The position numbers and the translations under genes were made by a program. From NCBI GenBank assembly GCA_963810195.1, contig CAWEMO010000005.1, forward strand, positions 372,001-436,000: DNA of 64,000 nucleotides, read 5' to 3'. This document shows, piece by piece, positions 1 to 9,029 of the stretch. The stretch's first letter is position 1. Every line of letters begins with the position of its first letter. The DNA is from Chersky-840 sp963810195. GTDB lineage: Bacteria > Actinomycetota > Acidimicrobiia > Acidimicrobiales > UBA8190. The notes below the pieces were generated by a model. It searched no databases. It saw nothing but the letters and a program-made list of their open reading frames with translations, and was not told the DNA's origin.

Positions 1-985
1 CCACGGCGCCGGTGCGGGCCGGGCTGGCGTCGGTGGTGAAGGCTCCGGCCAGGCCCGACAGGATGCTGCCGGCCCCCACACCGACGAAGTCGCTGTTCAC
101 GTCTACGGCGTAGTCGCCCTGGTCCGCGAAGGCGCGCGTGGTGGCGGCCGTCTGGCTGAGCACGACCAGCGCCACGACCCCTGCGATGGGCAGGACCTGG
201 CCGAGCGACGTCAAGGACAGGTCGTTCAGCCCGACGTGGGGCGCAGCGTGGGCCACGGTCCCGAGCACCGGCACGCCGTGCGCGCGCAGACCGGCGGCGG
301 CGACGACGAGCGTCGAGCCCACCAGGCCCACCAGTGCCCCGGGGAGCTTGCGGTCGATGCGCTCGGCCGCCTCGACGACGGCGTAGACCGCCACCCCGAT
401 GGCGACCGCCCACCCGTTGGCCTGGCCGAGGTGCCGGGCCACGTCCGCCACCCGGTGCAGGGTCGACCCCGACACCGGCGCCAGCGCGAAGAGGTCGGGA
501 AGCTGGTGCACGACGATGATCACCGCCACACCGCCCAGGAACCCGGTGATGATGGGAGCGGAGAGGAAGTCGGCGATCCATCCCAGGCGCAACAGGCCCA
601 CGACCGCCACCAGGACTCCCACGATGACCGCCAGCAGCGACACCAGGGCCATGTAGTGCGCCGACCCCGTGGGCGCGATGTGGGCGATCCCGGCCGCGAA
701 GAGCGGGGCGATGGTGGAATCGGCGCCCACCGACAGCTGCGGGCTCGATCCCAGCACGGCGAAAGCCACCGTGCCCGCCACGAAGGTGTAGAGGCCCGTG
801 ATGGGGGGCATTCCCGCCAGCCGTGAGGTGGCGAGTTGCTCGGGGACGGCGATCACGAGCAGGGTGAGGGCGGCGAGCAGGTCCGGGCCCATCCATTGCC
901 GCTGGTAGCCGTGGACCGAGCTCACCAGGGTCGGCATCTTGTGGACAGGGTCGTGACCCGAGCCGGGCGTGCGCCACGCGGTCAT
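1..985 (-). CDS. SulP-family anion transporter, N-terminal part (runs off the window)
   Basis: The frame is open from an ATG at 983-985 to the left edge, giving about 328 codons without a stop. The protein begins with a short hydrophilic leader and then alternates hydrophobic segments. It carries the SulP-type first membrane domain: a PEQLATSRLAGMPPITGLYT stretch, then SPQLSVGADSTIAPLFAAG. Known SulP proteins are membrane permeases for sulfate, bicarbonate or other anions and usually end in a cytoplasmic STAS domain, which would lie outside the window. The substrate cannot be read from the sequence. It lies 31 bp downstream of the DUF503 gene on the same strand and could be co-transcribed with it. 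Confidence 0.85.
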   Translation of the reverse strand, partial: MTAWRTPGSGHDPVHKMPTLVSSVHGYQRQWMGPDLLAALTLLVIAVPEQLATSRLAGMPPITGLYTFVAGTVAFAVLGSSPQLSVGADSTIAPLFAAGIAHIAPTGSAHYMALVSLLAVIVGVLVAVVGLLRLGWIADFLSAPIITGFLGGVAVIIVVHQLPDLFALAPVSGSTLHRVADVARHLGQANGWAVAIGVAVYAVVEAAERIDRKLPGALVGLVGSTLVVAAAGLRAHGVPVLGTVAHAAPHVGLNDLSLTSLGQVLPIAGVVALVVLSQTAATTRAFADQGDYAVDVNSDFVGVGAGSILSGLAGAFTTDASPARTGAV

Positions 986-1016
986 CGCTCCCCACCCCCT
1001 TCCCCGGGCCGGCCCG

Positions 1017-1319
1017 CTACGGGTCCAGGTCGAGCCAGTGTCGCACGCTCGAGACCACGGTGACCTCGGGATGCGACCACACGAACCGTTCCACCCGGTC
1101 GAGGATCGCCTCCACGTGGCCGGCGTCGGGCGCCACGGCGCTGAACCCGAGCCCCGCTCGCTGCCACAGGTCGTGGTGCGCCACCTCTGAAGCCGACACG
1201 CCGTAACGCCGCCGGGCCGTGTCGACGAGATGGCGCACCACGGCGCGCTTTTCCTTGAGCGAGTGGCTGGCGCCGATGTGGAGCTCCATCTCGAGGGCGG
1301 CGACATGCATGGTGCTCAC
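1017..1319 (-). CDS. DUF503 family protein (YlxP-like)
   Basis: This 100-residue protein has the DUF503 pattern: an N-terminal beta strand, the SHSLKEKRAVVRHLVD motif near residue 19, and a final VSSVRHWLDLD segment. In many bacteria the family (YlxP) is encoded near translation-initiation and ribosome-maturation genes; its biochemical role is unsettled. That context is absent here: the neighbours are a SulP transporter downstream and a zinc-ribbon gene upstream on the same strand. The start is a GTG at 1319 with an ATG three codons later; neither has a clear ribosome binding site. Confidence 0.85.
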   Translation of the reverse strand: MSTMHVAALEMELHIGASHSLKEKRAVVRHLVDTARRRYGVSASEVAHHDLWQRAGLGFSAVAPDAGHVEAILDRVERFVWSHPEVTVVSSVRHWLDLDP

Positions 1320-1332
1320 GGCGCGATGGAGG

Positions 1333-1734
1333 CTACCGGGGCGCGGGCCGGGTCGCCGGAGACTCGCCGGAGACTCGCCGGAGACTCGCCGGAGACGTCG
1401 CCGCCGGAGCTCGTGGTTTCATCCTTGGATGCATGGGGCGAATCCCGCATCGTGGCCCGGACCGGTGATGATCCCACTCCCCGACGTCATCGCAGCTGCA
1501 GCTGATCGCCTGGCCATGGCAGACAGGGCATTGCTCGACGTCGCAACCATGGTGATGGATGCCTCCGGGGGGTGTGCCACAGTCGGGGCACGCGAAGTTC
1601 GTCGGCGCCCGTCCAAAACGCCTCTCCCTGCCCCAGGGCAGCGGCTCGTAGACCTTGGCGCCGATGATCAACGGGTCAGTGTTGCAGCTGACCCTGAAAC
1701 GCATCTCTCGCTTGCACAGTGGACACACAGCCAC
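1333..1734 (-). CDS. Zinc-ribbon protein of unknown function
   Basis: The product of about 133 residues is built from Cys pairs: CPLC near the N-terminus, CPDCG near residue 55, then CPVC and a CSC further on, with a GGIHHHGCD motif between. This suggests two or more zinc ribbons. I recognise the pattern as a recurrent actinobacterial hypothetical protein but know no function. The GTG start at 1734 is supported by a GGAGG eight bases upstream; the open frame extends further upstream only because it runs through the 15-bp tandem repeat. The last 20 or so residues lie in another 11-bp tandem repeat (1354-1397). Since 11 is not a multiple of 3, the C-terminus has probably been rewritten by repeat expansion. 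Confidence 0.65.
   Translation of the reverse strand: MAVCPLCKREMRFRVSCNTDPLIIGAKVYEPLPWGRERRFGRAPTNFACPDCGTPPGGIHHHGCDVEQCPVCHGQAISCSCDDVGEWDHHRSGPRCGIRPMHPRMKPRAPAATSPASLRRVSGESPATRPAPR
1354..1397. repeat. 11-bp tandem repeat, four copies
   Basis: The unit CGCCGGAGACT repeats from 1354; the fourth copy differs at the last base. It overlaps the 3' end of the zinc-ribbon gene. Confidence 0.85.
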
Positions 1735-1778
1735 GGGAGAGCCTCCTCGCGTCGATGACGGACAGTTGACGATGTCTA

Positions 1779-1913
1779 GTGAACGATGGATAACTGAACG
1801 ATGGGCAGCTGAACGATGGGCAGCTGAACGATGGGCAGCTGAACGATGGGCAGCTGAACGATGGGCAGCTGAACGATGGGCAGCTGAACGATGGGCAGCT
1901 GAACGATGGGCGA
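1779..1913. repeat. 15-bp tandem repeat, seven exact copies plus degenerate ends
   Basis: The unit CTGAACGATGGGCAG is repeated exactly from 1794 to 1898. A diverged copy precedes it (1779-1793) and a partial one follows (1899-1913). The array fills most of the divergent intergenic region between the zinc-ribbon gene (minus) and the HNH gene (plus). It may therefore carry promoter or operator sequences for either. Being a multiple of 3 it stays open in several frames, which explains the spurious long ORFs across it. Confidence 0.9.
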
Positions 1914-1955
1914 TCGATGATGGACAATCGTCGCAATCGGCTGTGACATCGGTCG

Positions 1956-3152
1956 GTGGACGCGCCACGCGTTCGACGTCCTGTCACACCCGGATGCTTC
2001 ACTGTCCTTGTGGATCTCGACGTCCTCACCGAGGCAATCGATCGATTGCACGGATCGGATCCGTCGGCCTGCGCCGACACCGAGTCGATCGAGATCCTCC
2101 AGCGCCAGCTCGCCCGCCTCGACGCCTTCGTCACCAAGGCGACGGCCGTCTTCGATGCATCGGGGAACTGGCAACCCGACGGCGCCGCCAACGCCGCGGC
2201 GTGGCTGATGACCCGGTGCCGACTGCCGAAGGCGCAGGCTCGACGCACGGTGCGCCGGGCCCGCTCGCTGCGCCACCTGGCTGACTGTGCGCGGGCGTGG
2301 GCCGAGGGCGACATCACGGCCGCCCAGGTCGATGTCATCGACCAGCTCCGCGACGAGCGGACCGAGGAGGCGCTCGCCCGCGACGAAGAGATGCTTGTCG
2401 CCCAGGCGGCCACGTTGCGATACGAGCTCTTCGTGCGGGCCGTCTCCTACTGGAGACAACTTGCCGACCCCGACGGCGCCGAAGACGAAGACGAGAGGCG
2501 TCGCGCCCGGCGCGACGTGTATCTCGAGAGCAGCTTTCGAGGGATGTGGCTGGGAAGGATCACCCTCGATCCCATTTCCGGTTCCATCGTCGCCGGAGAG
2601 CTCGAACGTCTCGAACGCGCCCTGTTCGAGTCCGACTGGGCCGCAGCGCGCGAGAGGCTGGGAGGCGATCCCACCCTCGCAGACCTGGACCGCAACCCTG
2701 GCCAACGACGAGCCGATGCCCTGGTGGAGATGGCGACCCGCAGCCAGTTGGCGCCGAGTGACGGGCGCCGTCCCGCGCCGTTGTTCAGCGTCCTGATCGA
2801 CTACGAGGCACTGCGGGGGCGGGTCTGTGAGCTCGCCCAAGGCACGGCAATTGCCCCAGGCTCGCTACTTCCCTGGTTGGACGAGGCGTTACTCGAGCGA
2901 GTGGTGTTCGCGCCGGAGCGTCGCGTCGAGGTGAGCGCGACGGCCCGACTGTTCTCAGGGGCGACACGCCGTGCCATCGAACTACGAGATCGAGAGTGCA
3001 CCCATCGCTACTGCGACGTGCCGGCAGAGAGGTGCCAGGTCGATCACATCATCCCCTTCACCGCTGGTGGTCCGACGATCGAGGAGAACGGACGGCTCTT
3101 GTGCGGGTTTCACAACCGGCTGCGCAACGGCCGGCCACCGCCCGACGACTAA
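1956..3152 (+). CDS. DUF222 / 13E12-repeat HNH endonuclease family protein
   Basis: The 398-residue protein has the layout of the actinobacterial 13E12/DUF222 family. A helical DUF222 region (about residues 40-300) includes the RARSLRHLADCARAWAEGDI segment. It is followed by a C-terminal HNH fold in which CTHRYCDVP, the DH of CQVDHIIPF, and an N and H in ENGRLLCGFHNR are visible. HNH proteins cut or nick DNA using a metal held by the His/Asn residues. These multicopy proteins are often linked to selfish or mobile DNA, but their true role is unknown. The start is GTG at 1956; a GTG at 2010 fits the family's usual N-terminus about as well. Neither has a good ribosome binding site. Confidence 0.8.
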   Translation: MDAPRVRRPVTPGCFTVLVDLDVLTEAIDRLHGSDPSACADTESIEILQRQLARLDAFVTKATAVFDASGNWQPDGAANAAAWLMTRCRLPKAQARRTVRRARSLRHLADCARAWAEGDITAAQVDVIDQLRDERTEEALARDEEMLVAQAATLRYELFVRAVSYWRQLADPDGAEDEDERRRARRDVYLESSFRGMWLGRITLDPISGSIVAGELERLERALFESDWAAARERLGGDPTLADLDRNPGQRRADALVEMATRSQLAPSDGRRPAPLFSVLIDYEALRGRVCELAQGTAIAPGSLLPWLDEALLERVVFAPERRVEVSATARLFSGATRRAIELRDRECTHRYCDVPAERCQVDHIIPFTAGGPTIEENGRLLCGFHNRLRNGRPPPDD

Positions 3153-3296
3153 CCACCCGACGATTCATTTGAGGCGGCCACTTCTGCGGGCATTGCGTCG
3201 GGACGTCGATGCTACGGTGACGCCGATGTCAGAGAGAGGGGCGGCGGCGGGGGCGCGCGGGGCGTCGGGCGGCTCCCGTCGCCGACGCTGATTCTT

Positions 3297-3858
3297 ATGG
3301 CTCTCTGGTTCACCGATGCCGAGTTCGCCGTCCTGCGCGCCGCGTGCGAGCGGCTGATCCCCGAGGACGAGACGCCGGGCGCGACGAGCGCGGGCGTCCC
3401 TGACTACATCGACGGGCTGCTCGGCGCGTTCCTCGTCGACCCGCCGCGGATCTGGGCCGGGGGCCCGACGTCGGGGCGCCATGGCGGGGAGGCCGCCTTC
3501 GCTCGCTTCCACCGTCTGGGACGGCTCGACGAGCTGGCGTGGCGGACGCGCATCGAGGGATCCCAGGGCATCCCTGAGCGCGAGTTCAACGGGCCGGTCC
3601 GGGGCCTCCAGGAGCGGTACCGGACGGGGCTGGCCGGGCTCGGCGCCGACTTCTGCGACCTCGGGCCCGAAGACCAGGACGCGCTGGCTCAGGAGCAGTC
3701 GGTCGTTCACCGCGCTGCTCTACGAGCACTGCTGCGAGGGCATGTACGGCGCGCCCGAGTACGGGGGCAACCGCGACGGAGCGGGGTGGGAGGCCGCCCG
3801 GTACCCCGGTGACGTCCAACCCCGGGGATGGAGCGACGCCGAGGTGGCGGGCCCATGA
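3297..3858 (+). pseudogene. Gluconate 2-dehydrogenase subunit 3-like protein, frameshifted
   Basis: The N-terminal 130 or so codons (frame of 3297) resemble the small, mostly helical partner subunit of GMC-type dehydrogenases. From about 3700 the family sequence continues in the next frame: a TALLYEHCCEGMYGAPEYGG stretch and a PGDVQPRGW ending, with stop at 3856-3858. One extra base around 3690-3710 accounts for this. Without correction the first frame runs to 3812 with a meaningless tail. The corrected stop overlaps the GMC oxidoreductase start as ATGA, the expected arrangement for the two subunits of one membrane-associated enzyme. So the frameshift is either a sequencing error or recent damage. 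No Tat or Sec leader is obvious. Confidence 0.75.
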
Positions 3859-5522
3859 CCGTCGACGCCGTGATCGTGGGGTCGGGCCCCGGGGGGGCCA
3901 CCGCGGCGGACGTGCTCACGCGGGCGGGCTGGGACGTGGTCATCGTCGAGAAGGGCCGCAACCACCTTCTGGACCCCGACGACCTGACACGTCCGGCCGC
4001 GGACTACTCCAACGACGAGCTCAAGTTCATCTACCGGCATTTCCTCGGCCCGGACCCCCTCATCGAGCCTCGTACCTTCCGCACGGGTGAGGAGGAAGGC
4101 GATCACGCCTATGTCGGCGAGGTCAACTCCATCCCGACCACCGTGGGCGGGGGAGGCACCCACGCGGACGGCAAGGTGCCGCGCTTTCGGGAGGAGGACT
4201 TCGCGCTGTTGAGCGCCCACGGGCCGATCGAAGGTGCCGAGGTGGCCGACTGGCCCATCTCCTACGACGACCTCGAGCCCTTCTACGCCCAGGCCGAGCG
4301 TGCCATCGGTGTGGCCGGTGAGGCCGGGGCCAACCCGTTCGCGGCGTGGCGCTCGGGCCCCTATCCCATGCCCTCGGGGGCGCCCATGTACGGCGCCCTG
4401 CGTTCGAGCGCGGCCGCCGAGGCCCTGGGCCTGCATCCCTACGCCGCGCCCACCGCGGCGAACTCCGTTCCCTACGACGGCCGCCCGGCGTGCAACAACT
4501 GCGGCTTCTGCGCGTTCTTCGGATGCCCCATCCACGCCAAGGGCGATCCCGTGGCGCTGTTGACGCGGGCCATGGCATCGGGGAGAGCGGAGCTGCTGAG
4601 CGAGACCTTCGTGTCGGGCGTGGTCACCGACGGGCGCCGGGCCACGGGGGTCGAGGTCATCGGGCCCGACGGCGCGCTCGGGCGCATCGACGCCCGCCAC
4701 GTCGTCATCGCGGCGGGTGCGGTGGAGACGCCGCGCCTGCTGCTGCTGTCGGGGATCGACCATCCCCTCGTGGGCCGCAACTTCATGGTGCACTTCCAGA
4801 CCTTCGTCATCGGGATCTTCCCTGAGCGCCTCCACGGGCACAAGGGCCGGGCCGTGACCCATGTCCACGACGACGCCGTGATCGTCGACGGCGCGGCGCG
4901 CGCCGCTGCCGCGGAGGCGGGGTTGCCGTGGATCCGCGGCGGCCTGGTCGAACACGGCGGGCCCAGCCTTCCGATCATGGAGGCGAAGATCTACCCGTGG
5001 GGGGCCAAGCACAAGTCGCTCATGCGTTCCTCGCCGATGCGCGACCGCATGTGGGCCTTCACCATGCAGGGCGAGGACCTTCCCCAGCTCTCCAACCGCG
5101 TGGACCTCGACCCCACCGTGCGCGACGTGCGCGGCTTCCCCGTGGCCCGCGTCACGTACAAGCCCCATCGCCACGAGATCGTCGCCTCCGCGTACCACGC
5201 GCCGCGCCTGGTACGCGTGCTCGAGGACATGGGGGCGACGTGGACGATGACGTCGAGCTCCCCGCTGCCCGAGGGCCAGGACCGGCGCGGTGCGCTGTCG
5301 GCCATCCCCATGAGCCGCCACGTCATGGGCACCACCCGCATGGGAGAGGACCCCGCCACCTCGGTGGTCGACGCGGTGGGGCGCGTCCACGGCCTCGACA
5401 ATGTCGTCGTCGCCGACTCCTCGGTGTTCGTTACCTCGGCCGGGTACGGGCCCACCCTCACCCTGGTGGCGCTCGTCGCGCGCGCCGCGGCAGCACTGGT
5501 CGGGAAGACGTCCCCCGCCTGA
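3855..5522 (+). CDS. GMC family FAD-dependent oxidoreductase, large subunit
   Basis: The 555-residue protein starts with the FAD-binding Rossmann motif GSGPGG (residues about 9-14) ending at an acidic EKG. It has a CNNCGFC cysteine cluster near residue 211 and a GMC C-terminal domain with SRHVMGTTRMG (about residue 488) and a VVADSSVF motif. Such enzymes oxidise alcohols, sugars or polyols and pass electrons to the chain or to cytochrome. The usual second catalytic position near the C-terminus, commonly GxNP, reads GYGPTLT here, so the catalytic Asn seems replaced by Gly. The ATG at 3855 is chosen because it overlaps the upstream stop (ATGA) and directly precedes the FAD motif. The substrate cannot be inferred. 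Confidence 0.85.
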   Translation: MTVDAVIVGSGPGGATAADVLTRAGWDVVIVEKGRNHLLDPDDLTRPAADYSNDELKFIYRHFLGPDPLIEPRTFRTGEEEGDHAYVGEVNSIPTTVGGGGTHADGKVPRFREEDFALLSAHGPIEGAEVADWPISYDDLEPFYAQAERAIGVAGEAGANPFAAWRSGPYPMPSGAPMYGALRSSAAAEALGLHPYAAPTAANSVPYDGRPACNNCGFCAFFGCPIHAKGDPVALLTRAMASGRAELLSETFVSGVVTDGRRATGVEVIGPDGALGRIDARHVVIAAGAVETPRLLLLSGIDHPLVGRNFMVHFQTFVIGIFPERLHGHKGRAVTHVHDDAVIVDGAARAAAAEAGLPWIRGGLVEHGGPSLPIMEAKIYPWGAKHKSLMRSSPMRDRMWAFTMQGEDLPQLSNRVDLDPTVRDVRGFPVARVTYKPHRHEIVASAYHAPRLVRVLEDMGATWTMTSSSPLPEGQDRRGALSAIPMSRHVMGTTRMGEDPATSVVDAVGRVHGLDNVVVADSSVFVTSAGYGPTLTLVALVARAAAALVGKTSPA

Positions 5523-5527
5523 CGGCC

Positions 5528-6262
5528 TCAGTCGAGAAGATGCTCGGCCAGGATCCGGCCGCTGGCCTCGAACTCCTCGGCGGGGACCTCGGCGTGCATC
5601 CCCGGGCTCACGTGCATGCGCTTGTCCCCGCTGCCGAAGGCGTCGAAGAGATTGAACGCGAGGTCGCGGGGGAACAGCTCGTCGTGCCACTGCACGATGA
5701 ACAGCAGCGGGCACCGCACCGTGGGTGCGTCGGCGGCGAAACGATCCTTGGTGGGCCCGGCGATCGCCATGAGGCCGAGGACCGCCGCGCTCACCCGGGG
5801 TTCGGCGGCCACGACGGGAAGACCGAAGATCGTCCCCATCGACAGCCCCCAGTACCCGCACGGGCCCGGCGTCACTTCCGCCAGGCCCTGCACGGCGTCG
5901 AGGGTGGCGCGCCAGTCGGCGACCATGTCGTCGATGAGCGCGGGGTCCGCCGACCACCGGGCCACGAAGTCGGCGAACGGGAGGCCCTCCACCTCGCCTT
6001 TGTCGGCGCGCCGGTCCCCGTGGACGGGCCCGTCGATCGCCACCGCGCACAGCCCCCGGTGGCGCACGAGGCCGCGCGCCAGGGCCACGATGTAGTCCTG
6101 GCTCTTGGACCCCGACGCCCCGTGCCCGAGCATCACGACGGGGCGGGGGCGCTCGTCGTCCTCCGGCGTCCACAACAGCCCCGGGACCCTTCGCTCGCCG
6201 ACCTCCACGTCGAAGTGGCGCTCGCGCACCCCTTTGGCGGCCGTGTCGCTCCCGAAGCGCAT
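5528..6262 (-). CDS. Alpha/beta hydrolase (dienelactone-hydrolase-like)
   Basis: This is a 244-residue cytoplasmic hydrolase. The nucleophile elbow reads GLSMG; the acid is probably the Asp in QWHDELFPRD, and the histidine lies in PGMHAEVP. An early VVMLGHGASGSK segment supplies the oxyanion loop. The lid resembles dienelactone hydrolase and acyl-peptide-hydrolase-like esterases; the substrate is unknown. ATG at 6262 is the first plausible start. It lies 17 bp downstream of the acyl-CoA dehydrogenase stop on the same strand, so the two form an operon. It converges on the GMC oxidoreductase gene, leaving only 5 bp between the stops. Confidence 0.8.
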   Translation of the reverse strand: MRFGSDTAAKGVRERHFDVEVGERRVPGLLWTPEDDERPRPVVMLGHGASGSKSQDYIVALARGLVRHRGLCAVAIDGPVHGDRRADKGEVEGLPFADFVARWSADPALIDDMVADWRATLDAVQGLAEVTPGPCGYWGLSMGTIFGLPVVAAEPRVSAAVLGLMAIAGPTKDRFAADAPTVRCPLLFIVQWHDELFPRDLAFNLFDAFGSGDKRMHVSPGMHAEVPAEEFEASGRILAEHLLD

Positions 6263-6279
6263 CGGGCTGAGCGTACCGG

Positions 6280-7485
6280 TCACCTGCGTGGCACCTCGGA
6301 CCAGGCCATGTCCTTGTCCAGGCGGGGCTCCCCGGGCAGGCCCAGCACACGCTCGCCCAGGATGTTGCGCATGATCTCCGAGGTCCCACCCTCGATGGAG
6401 TTGGCGCGCGACCGCAGAAAGGAGTGGCGCGGGTCGGCTCCGCCGGAGAACACGGCCCGGTCGGGACGGCGCATCTCGTAACGGGTCGCAAAGAGGGTGC
6501 CGGTCATCCCGAGCAGGTCGACGCACAGGTCGTAGACGCGCTTGTTGAGCTCGGCCCCCATGAGCTTGGCCACCGAGCCCTCGGGCCCCGGAGTCCCGGC
6601 GCGCCGCAGGGTCCGGGCCCGCATGTTGGTGAGGCGCGCCACCTCGGCCTCCACCCACAACGTCATGAGGCGCTCGCGTTGGGCGCCGGTCTTGTCGGGC
6701 TTCTCCTTCCAGATCCGCAGCGCCTCGTGGATGGGGCCCGAGCTGCGCGCCGGCACCCCGCCGCCGATGGCCACCCGCTCGTTCATCAACGTCGTGGTGG
6801 CCACGCGCCACCCCGCGCCCACGGCATCGAGGCGCTGGGCGTCGGGGATTCGGACGTCGGTGAAGAAGACCTCGTTGAACTCGGCCTCGCCGGTGATCTG
6901 GCGCAGGGGGCGTACCTCCACGCCCGGGGCGTGCATGTCCACGATGAAGTAGGTCATGCCCCGGTGCTTGGGCACGTCGGGGTCGGTGCGGGCCACGAGC
7001 ATCCCCCAGCGCGCCGTGTGGGCCAGCGTCGTCCACACCTTCTGGCCGTTCACCACCCACTCGTCGCCGTCGCGCACGGCCCTGGTGGCGAGCCCGGCCA
7101 CGTCGGAGCCGGCACCGGGCTCGCTGAAGAGCTGGCACCAGATCTCCTCGCAGGTGAACAGCGGGCGCAGATAGCGCGCCCTCTGCTCGTCGGTCCCGTG
7201 GGTGAGGACGGTGGGGGCCCCCATGCCGTAGCCGATGACGTTGCGATCCGCCTCGTTGGGCGCGCCCGCTTCACGCAGCTCGCGCTCGACGAGTCCCTGG
7301 AGCTCGGGGCTCAACCCGAGGCCCCCGAGCCCGACGGGGAACGTCACCCATGCGAGCCCGGCGTCGAAGCGGGCGCCGAGGAACTCCACCGTGGGCGTGG
7401 TAGCCGGGTCGTGGGACTCGAGCAGGTCGCGGAGCTTGGAGCGGACGAGGTCCTCGTCGGTTGTCACGGTGTCGGTGAAGGGCAT
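6280..7485 (-). CDS. Acyl-CoA dehydrogenase
   Basis: The 401-residue flavoprotein has the acyl-CoA dehydrogenase order: N-terminal helical domain, central beta domain (QLFSEPGAGSDVAG, then NGQKVWTT), and C-terminal helical domain. The C-terminal motif is IEGGTSEIMRNILGERVLGLP, where the Glu before GGTSE is the expected catalytic base. It would oxidise an acyl-CoA at the alpha-beta carbons and reduce FAD. It heads a two-gene minus-strand operon with the alpha/beta hydrolase. Unlike the acyl-CoA dehydrogenase at 12.7 kb it keeps the canonical Glu, so it is likely to work as a homomeric enzyme. Confidence 0.88.
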   Translation of the reverse strand: MPFTDTVTTDEDLVRSKLRDLLESHDPATTPTVEFLGARFDAGLAWVTFPVGLGGLGLSPELQGLVERELREAGAPNEADRNVIGYGMGAPTVLTHGTDEQRARYLRPLFTCEEIWCQLFSEPGAGSDVAGLATRAVRDGDEWVVNGQKVWTTLAHTARWGMLVARTDPDVPKHRGMTYFIVDMHAPGVEVRPLRQITGEAEFNEVFFTDVRIPDAQRLDAVGAGWRVATTTLMNERVAIGGGVPARSSGPIHEALRIWKEKPDKTGAQRERLMTLWVEAEVARLTNMRARTLRRAGTPGPEGSVAKLMGAELNKRVYDLCVDLLGMTGTLFATRYEMRRPDRAVFSGGADPRHSFLRSRANSIEGGTSEIMRNILGERVLGLPGEPRLDKDMAWSEVPRR

Positions 7486-7661
7486 GCGCCAACGTTAACG
7501 ACAGCGACACCGCTTCGTGGGAGCCGGGCGCCCGCGCGCAGGTGCCCCCCTGTTGGTCGGCCCGGTAGGTGGGGCCGGGAGGCGCGGCCGGTGGGCGCGG
7601 CCGGGCGGCGCGGCCGGGCGCCGGGGGAGGCGCCCTGTGCCGCGCGCGTCCCGGTGTCGCC

Positions 7662-9029
7662 TCAGGCGGGTCCCGATGCTCGAACGAGTGCGCTGACGAT
7701 CCGGGCCTTGCCCTCCATCTTGGCCTGGTACATGGCCTGGTCCGCAGCGTGGATGAGGCCGGCGACCGATCCGGGACGGCCGTGGGTGCACGGCGCCACG
7801 CCGATGCTGGCCGAGAGCGTCCGCTCGCCGAAGGGGGTGTCGAAGGGGCGGGAGAATTCCTCGAGGATCCGTTGCGCGATCTCGACGCCTTCGCCTTCGT
7901 GGACGAGGTCCTCGCAGATGACGAGGAACTCGTCCCCGCCGAAGCGGCCTACGGTGTCGGAGTTCCGGACGCATTCGGCGAGGCGCTGCGCGATGGAGGT
8001 GAGGACGAAGTCGCCCGCCTCGTGGCCCAGCTCGTCGTTCACGAGCTTGAAGTCGTCCACGTCGATGAACAGCACGGCCACCAGGCTCTCCCGGCGCCGC
8101 ACGCGGGCCAGGGCGTGGGCGAGCCGGTCGCTGATGAGCACGCGGTTGGCCGCCCCCGTGAGCGGGTCGTGCACGACCTGGTGCGACAGCTGGGCGCTCA
8201 GGGCGCGCTCGGCCTCGTACAGCCGGGCGTTGGCGACGGCAATCGCCGCGTGCTCCGCGAACAGCGACACGGCGCGCAGGTCGTACTCGCTGTAGATGTG
8301 CCCCGCCGCACCGATCAGGTTGATGACGCCGAGGATCTGGCCCCGGTGCTGCAGCGGCACGCACACCGCGCTCTCGGTCTCCTGGTGGCCCTTCTCCGAG
8401 ACGGTCCCCTGCACGAGCAGCGGCTCACGGTCACGGGCCACCCGGCTGGCGATCCCGCCGCCGAGCTCGATGGGGGCGCCGCTGGCGTTGCCGGCCCGGC
8501 ACACCACCACGAGGTCCCCCTCGTCCTCGAGGAGCATGATGGACCCGCTCGACGCCCCGAGGAGGTCGAACGCGCTCGACAGGATGAGCTGGAGGACCTC
8601 GTCCACCACGAGCACCGAGTTCATGGCCTTGCCCGCCTCGTAGAGCATGGCCAGCTCCTTGAGGCGGTTCGACAGGGCGGCGCCGAGCACCCGCTCGTCC
8701 ACGAGGAGCTTGGCCAGGCGCCGGAGGTGGCGTTCCTTCTCCATGACGTAGGCGGCCAGCCCGATGACGAGGACGACGGTGCCGGTCCGGAAGCCGAGGC
8801 CGTTGGCGAACCCGAGGTGGTGGCCGGCCTTCGAAGTGAGCAGCGCCACCGCCGCGGCCAGGCACACCAGACCGGCGAAGACCACCGTCCACAATTGCGA
8901 ACGTCGCCGGTCGACGGCTTCGAGCGTGGGGGTCGAAAAGCCCCTGATCCCGACGATCCGGGCTTCCTGCTCGAGGAGCCTCGAGGCCCCCGCCGGCACG
9001 GCGTCGAACTCGTCCGAGGGAACCGTCAC
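7662..9029 (-). CDS. Membrane GAF-GGDEF diguanylate cyclase
   Basis: Two membrane segments near the N-terminus (LWTVVFAGLVCLAAAVALL and a TGTVVLVIGLAAYVMEK stretch) are followed by a coiled linker. A GAF domain comes next (about residues 150-290), then a GGDEF domain (about 290-450). The active-site motif is GGDEF, and an RNSD tetrapeptide five residues upstream matches the RxxD inhibitory site for product feedback. It should make cyclic di-GMP from GTP, with the GAF domain sensing a small ligand. The start is uncertain: a GTG at 9029 is used, and the open frame continues to 9353 through non-coding-looking sequence. It is divergent from the enoyl-CoA hydratase gene. Confidence 0.85.
   Translation of the reverse strand: MTVPSDEFDAVPAGASRLLEQEARIVGIRGFSTPTLEAVDRRRSQLWTVVFAGLVCLAAAVALLTSKAGHHLGFANGLGFRTGTVVLVIGLAAYVMEKERHLRRLAKLLVDERVLGAALSNRLKELAMLYEAGKAMNSVLVVDEVLQLILSSAFDLLGASSGSIMLLEDEGDLVVVCRAGNASGAPIELGGGIASRVARDREPLLVQGTVSEKGHQETESAVCVPLQHRGQILGVINLIGAAGHIYSEYDLRAVSLFAEHAAIAVANARLYEAERALSAQLSHQVVHDPLTGAANRVLISDRLAHALARVRRRESLVAVLFIDVDDFKLVNDELGHEAGDFVLTSIAQRLAECVRNSDTVGRFGGDEFLVICEDLVHEGEGVEIAQRILEEFSRPFDTPFGERTLSASIGVAPCTHGRPGSVAGLIHAADQAMYQAKMEGKARIVSALVRASGPA

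Noticed and set aside
1794..1913. Long ORFs through the 15-bp repeat on both strands
   Set aside because: The repeat is a multiple of three without stops, so every frame stays open. The encoded (AAHRS)n-like sequence has no independent support.
3720..6491. Very long minus-strand ORF across the GMC gene
   Set aside because: It is an antisense shadow of the GMC gene and the downstream genes. Its translation is Arg/Gly/His-rich with no domain.
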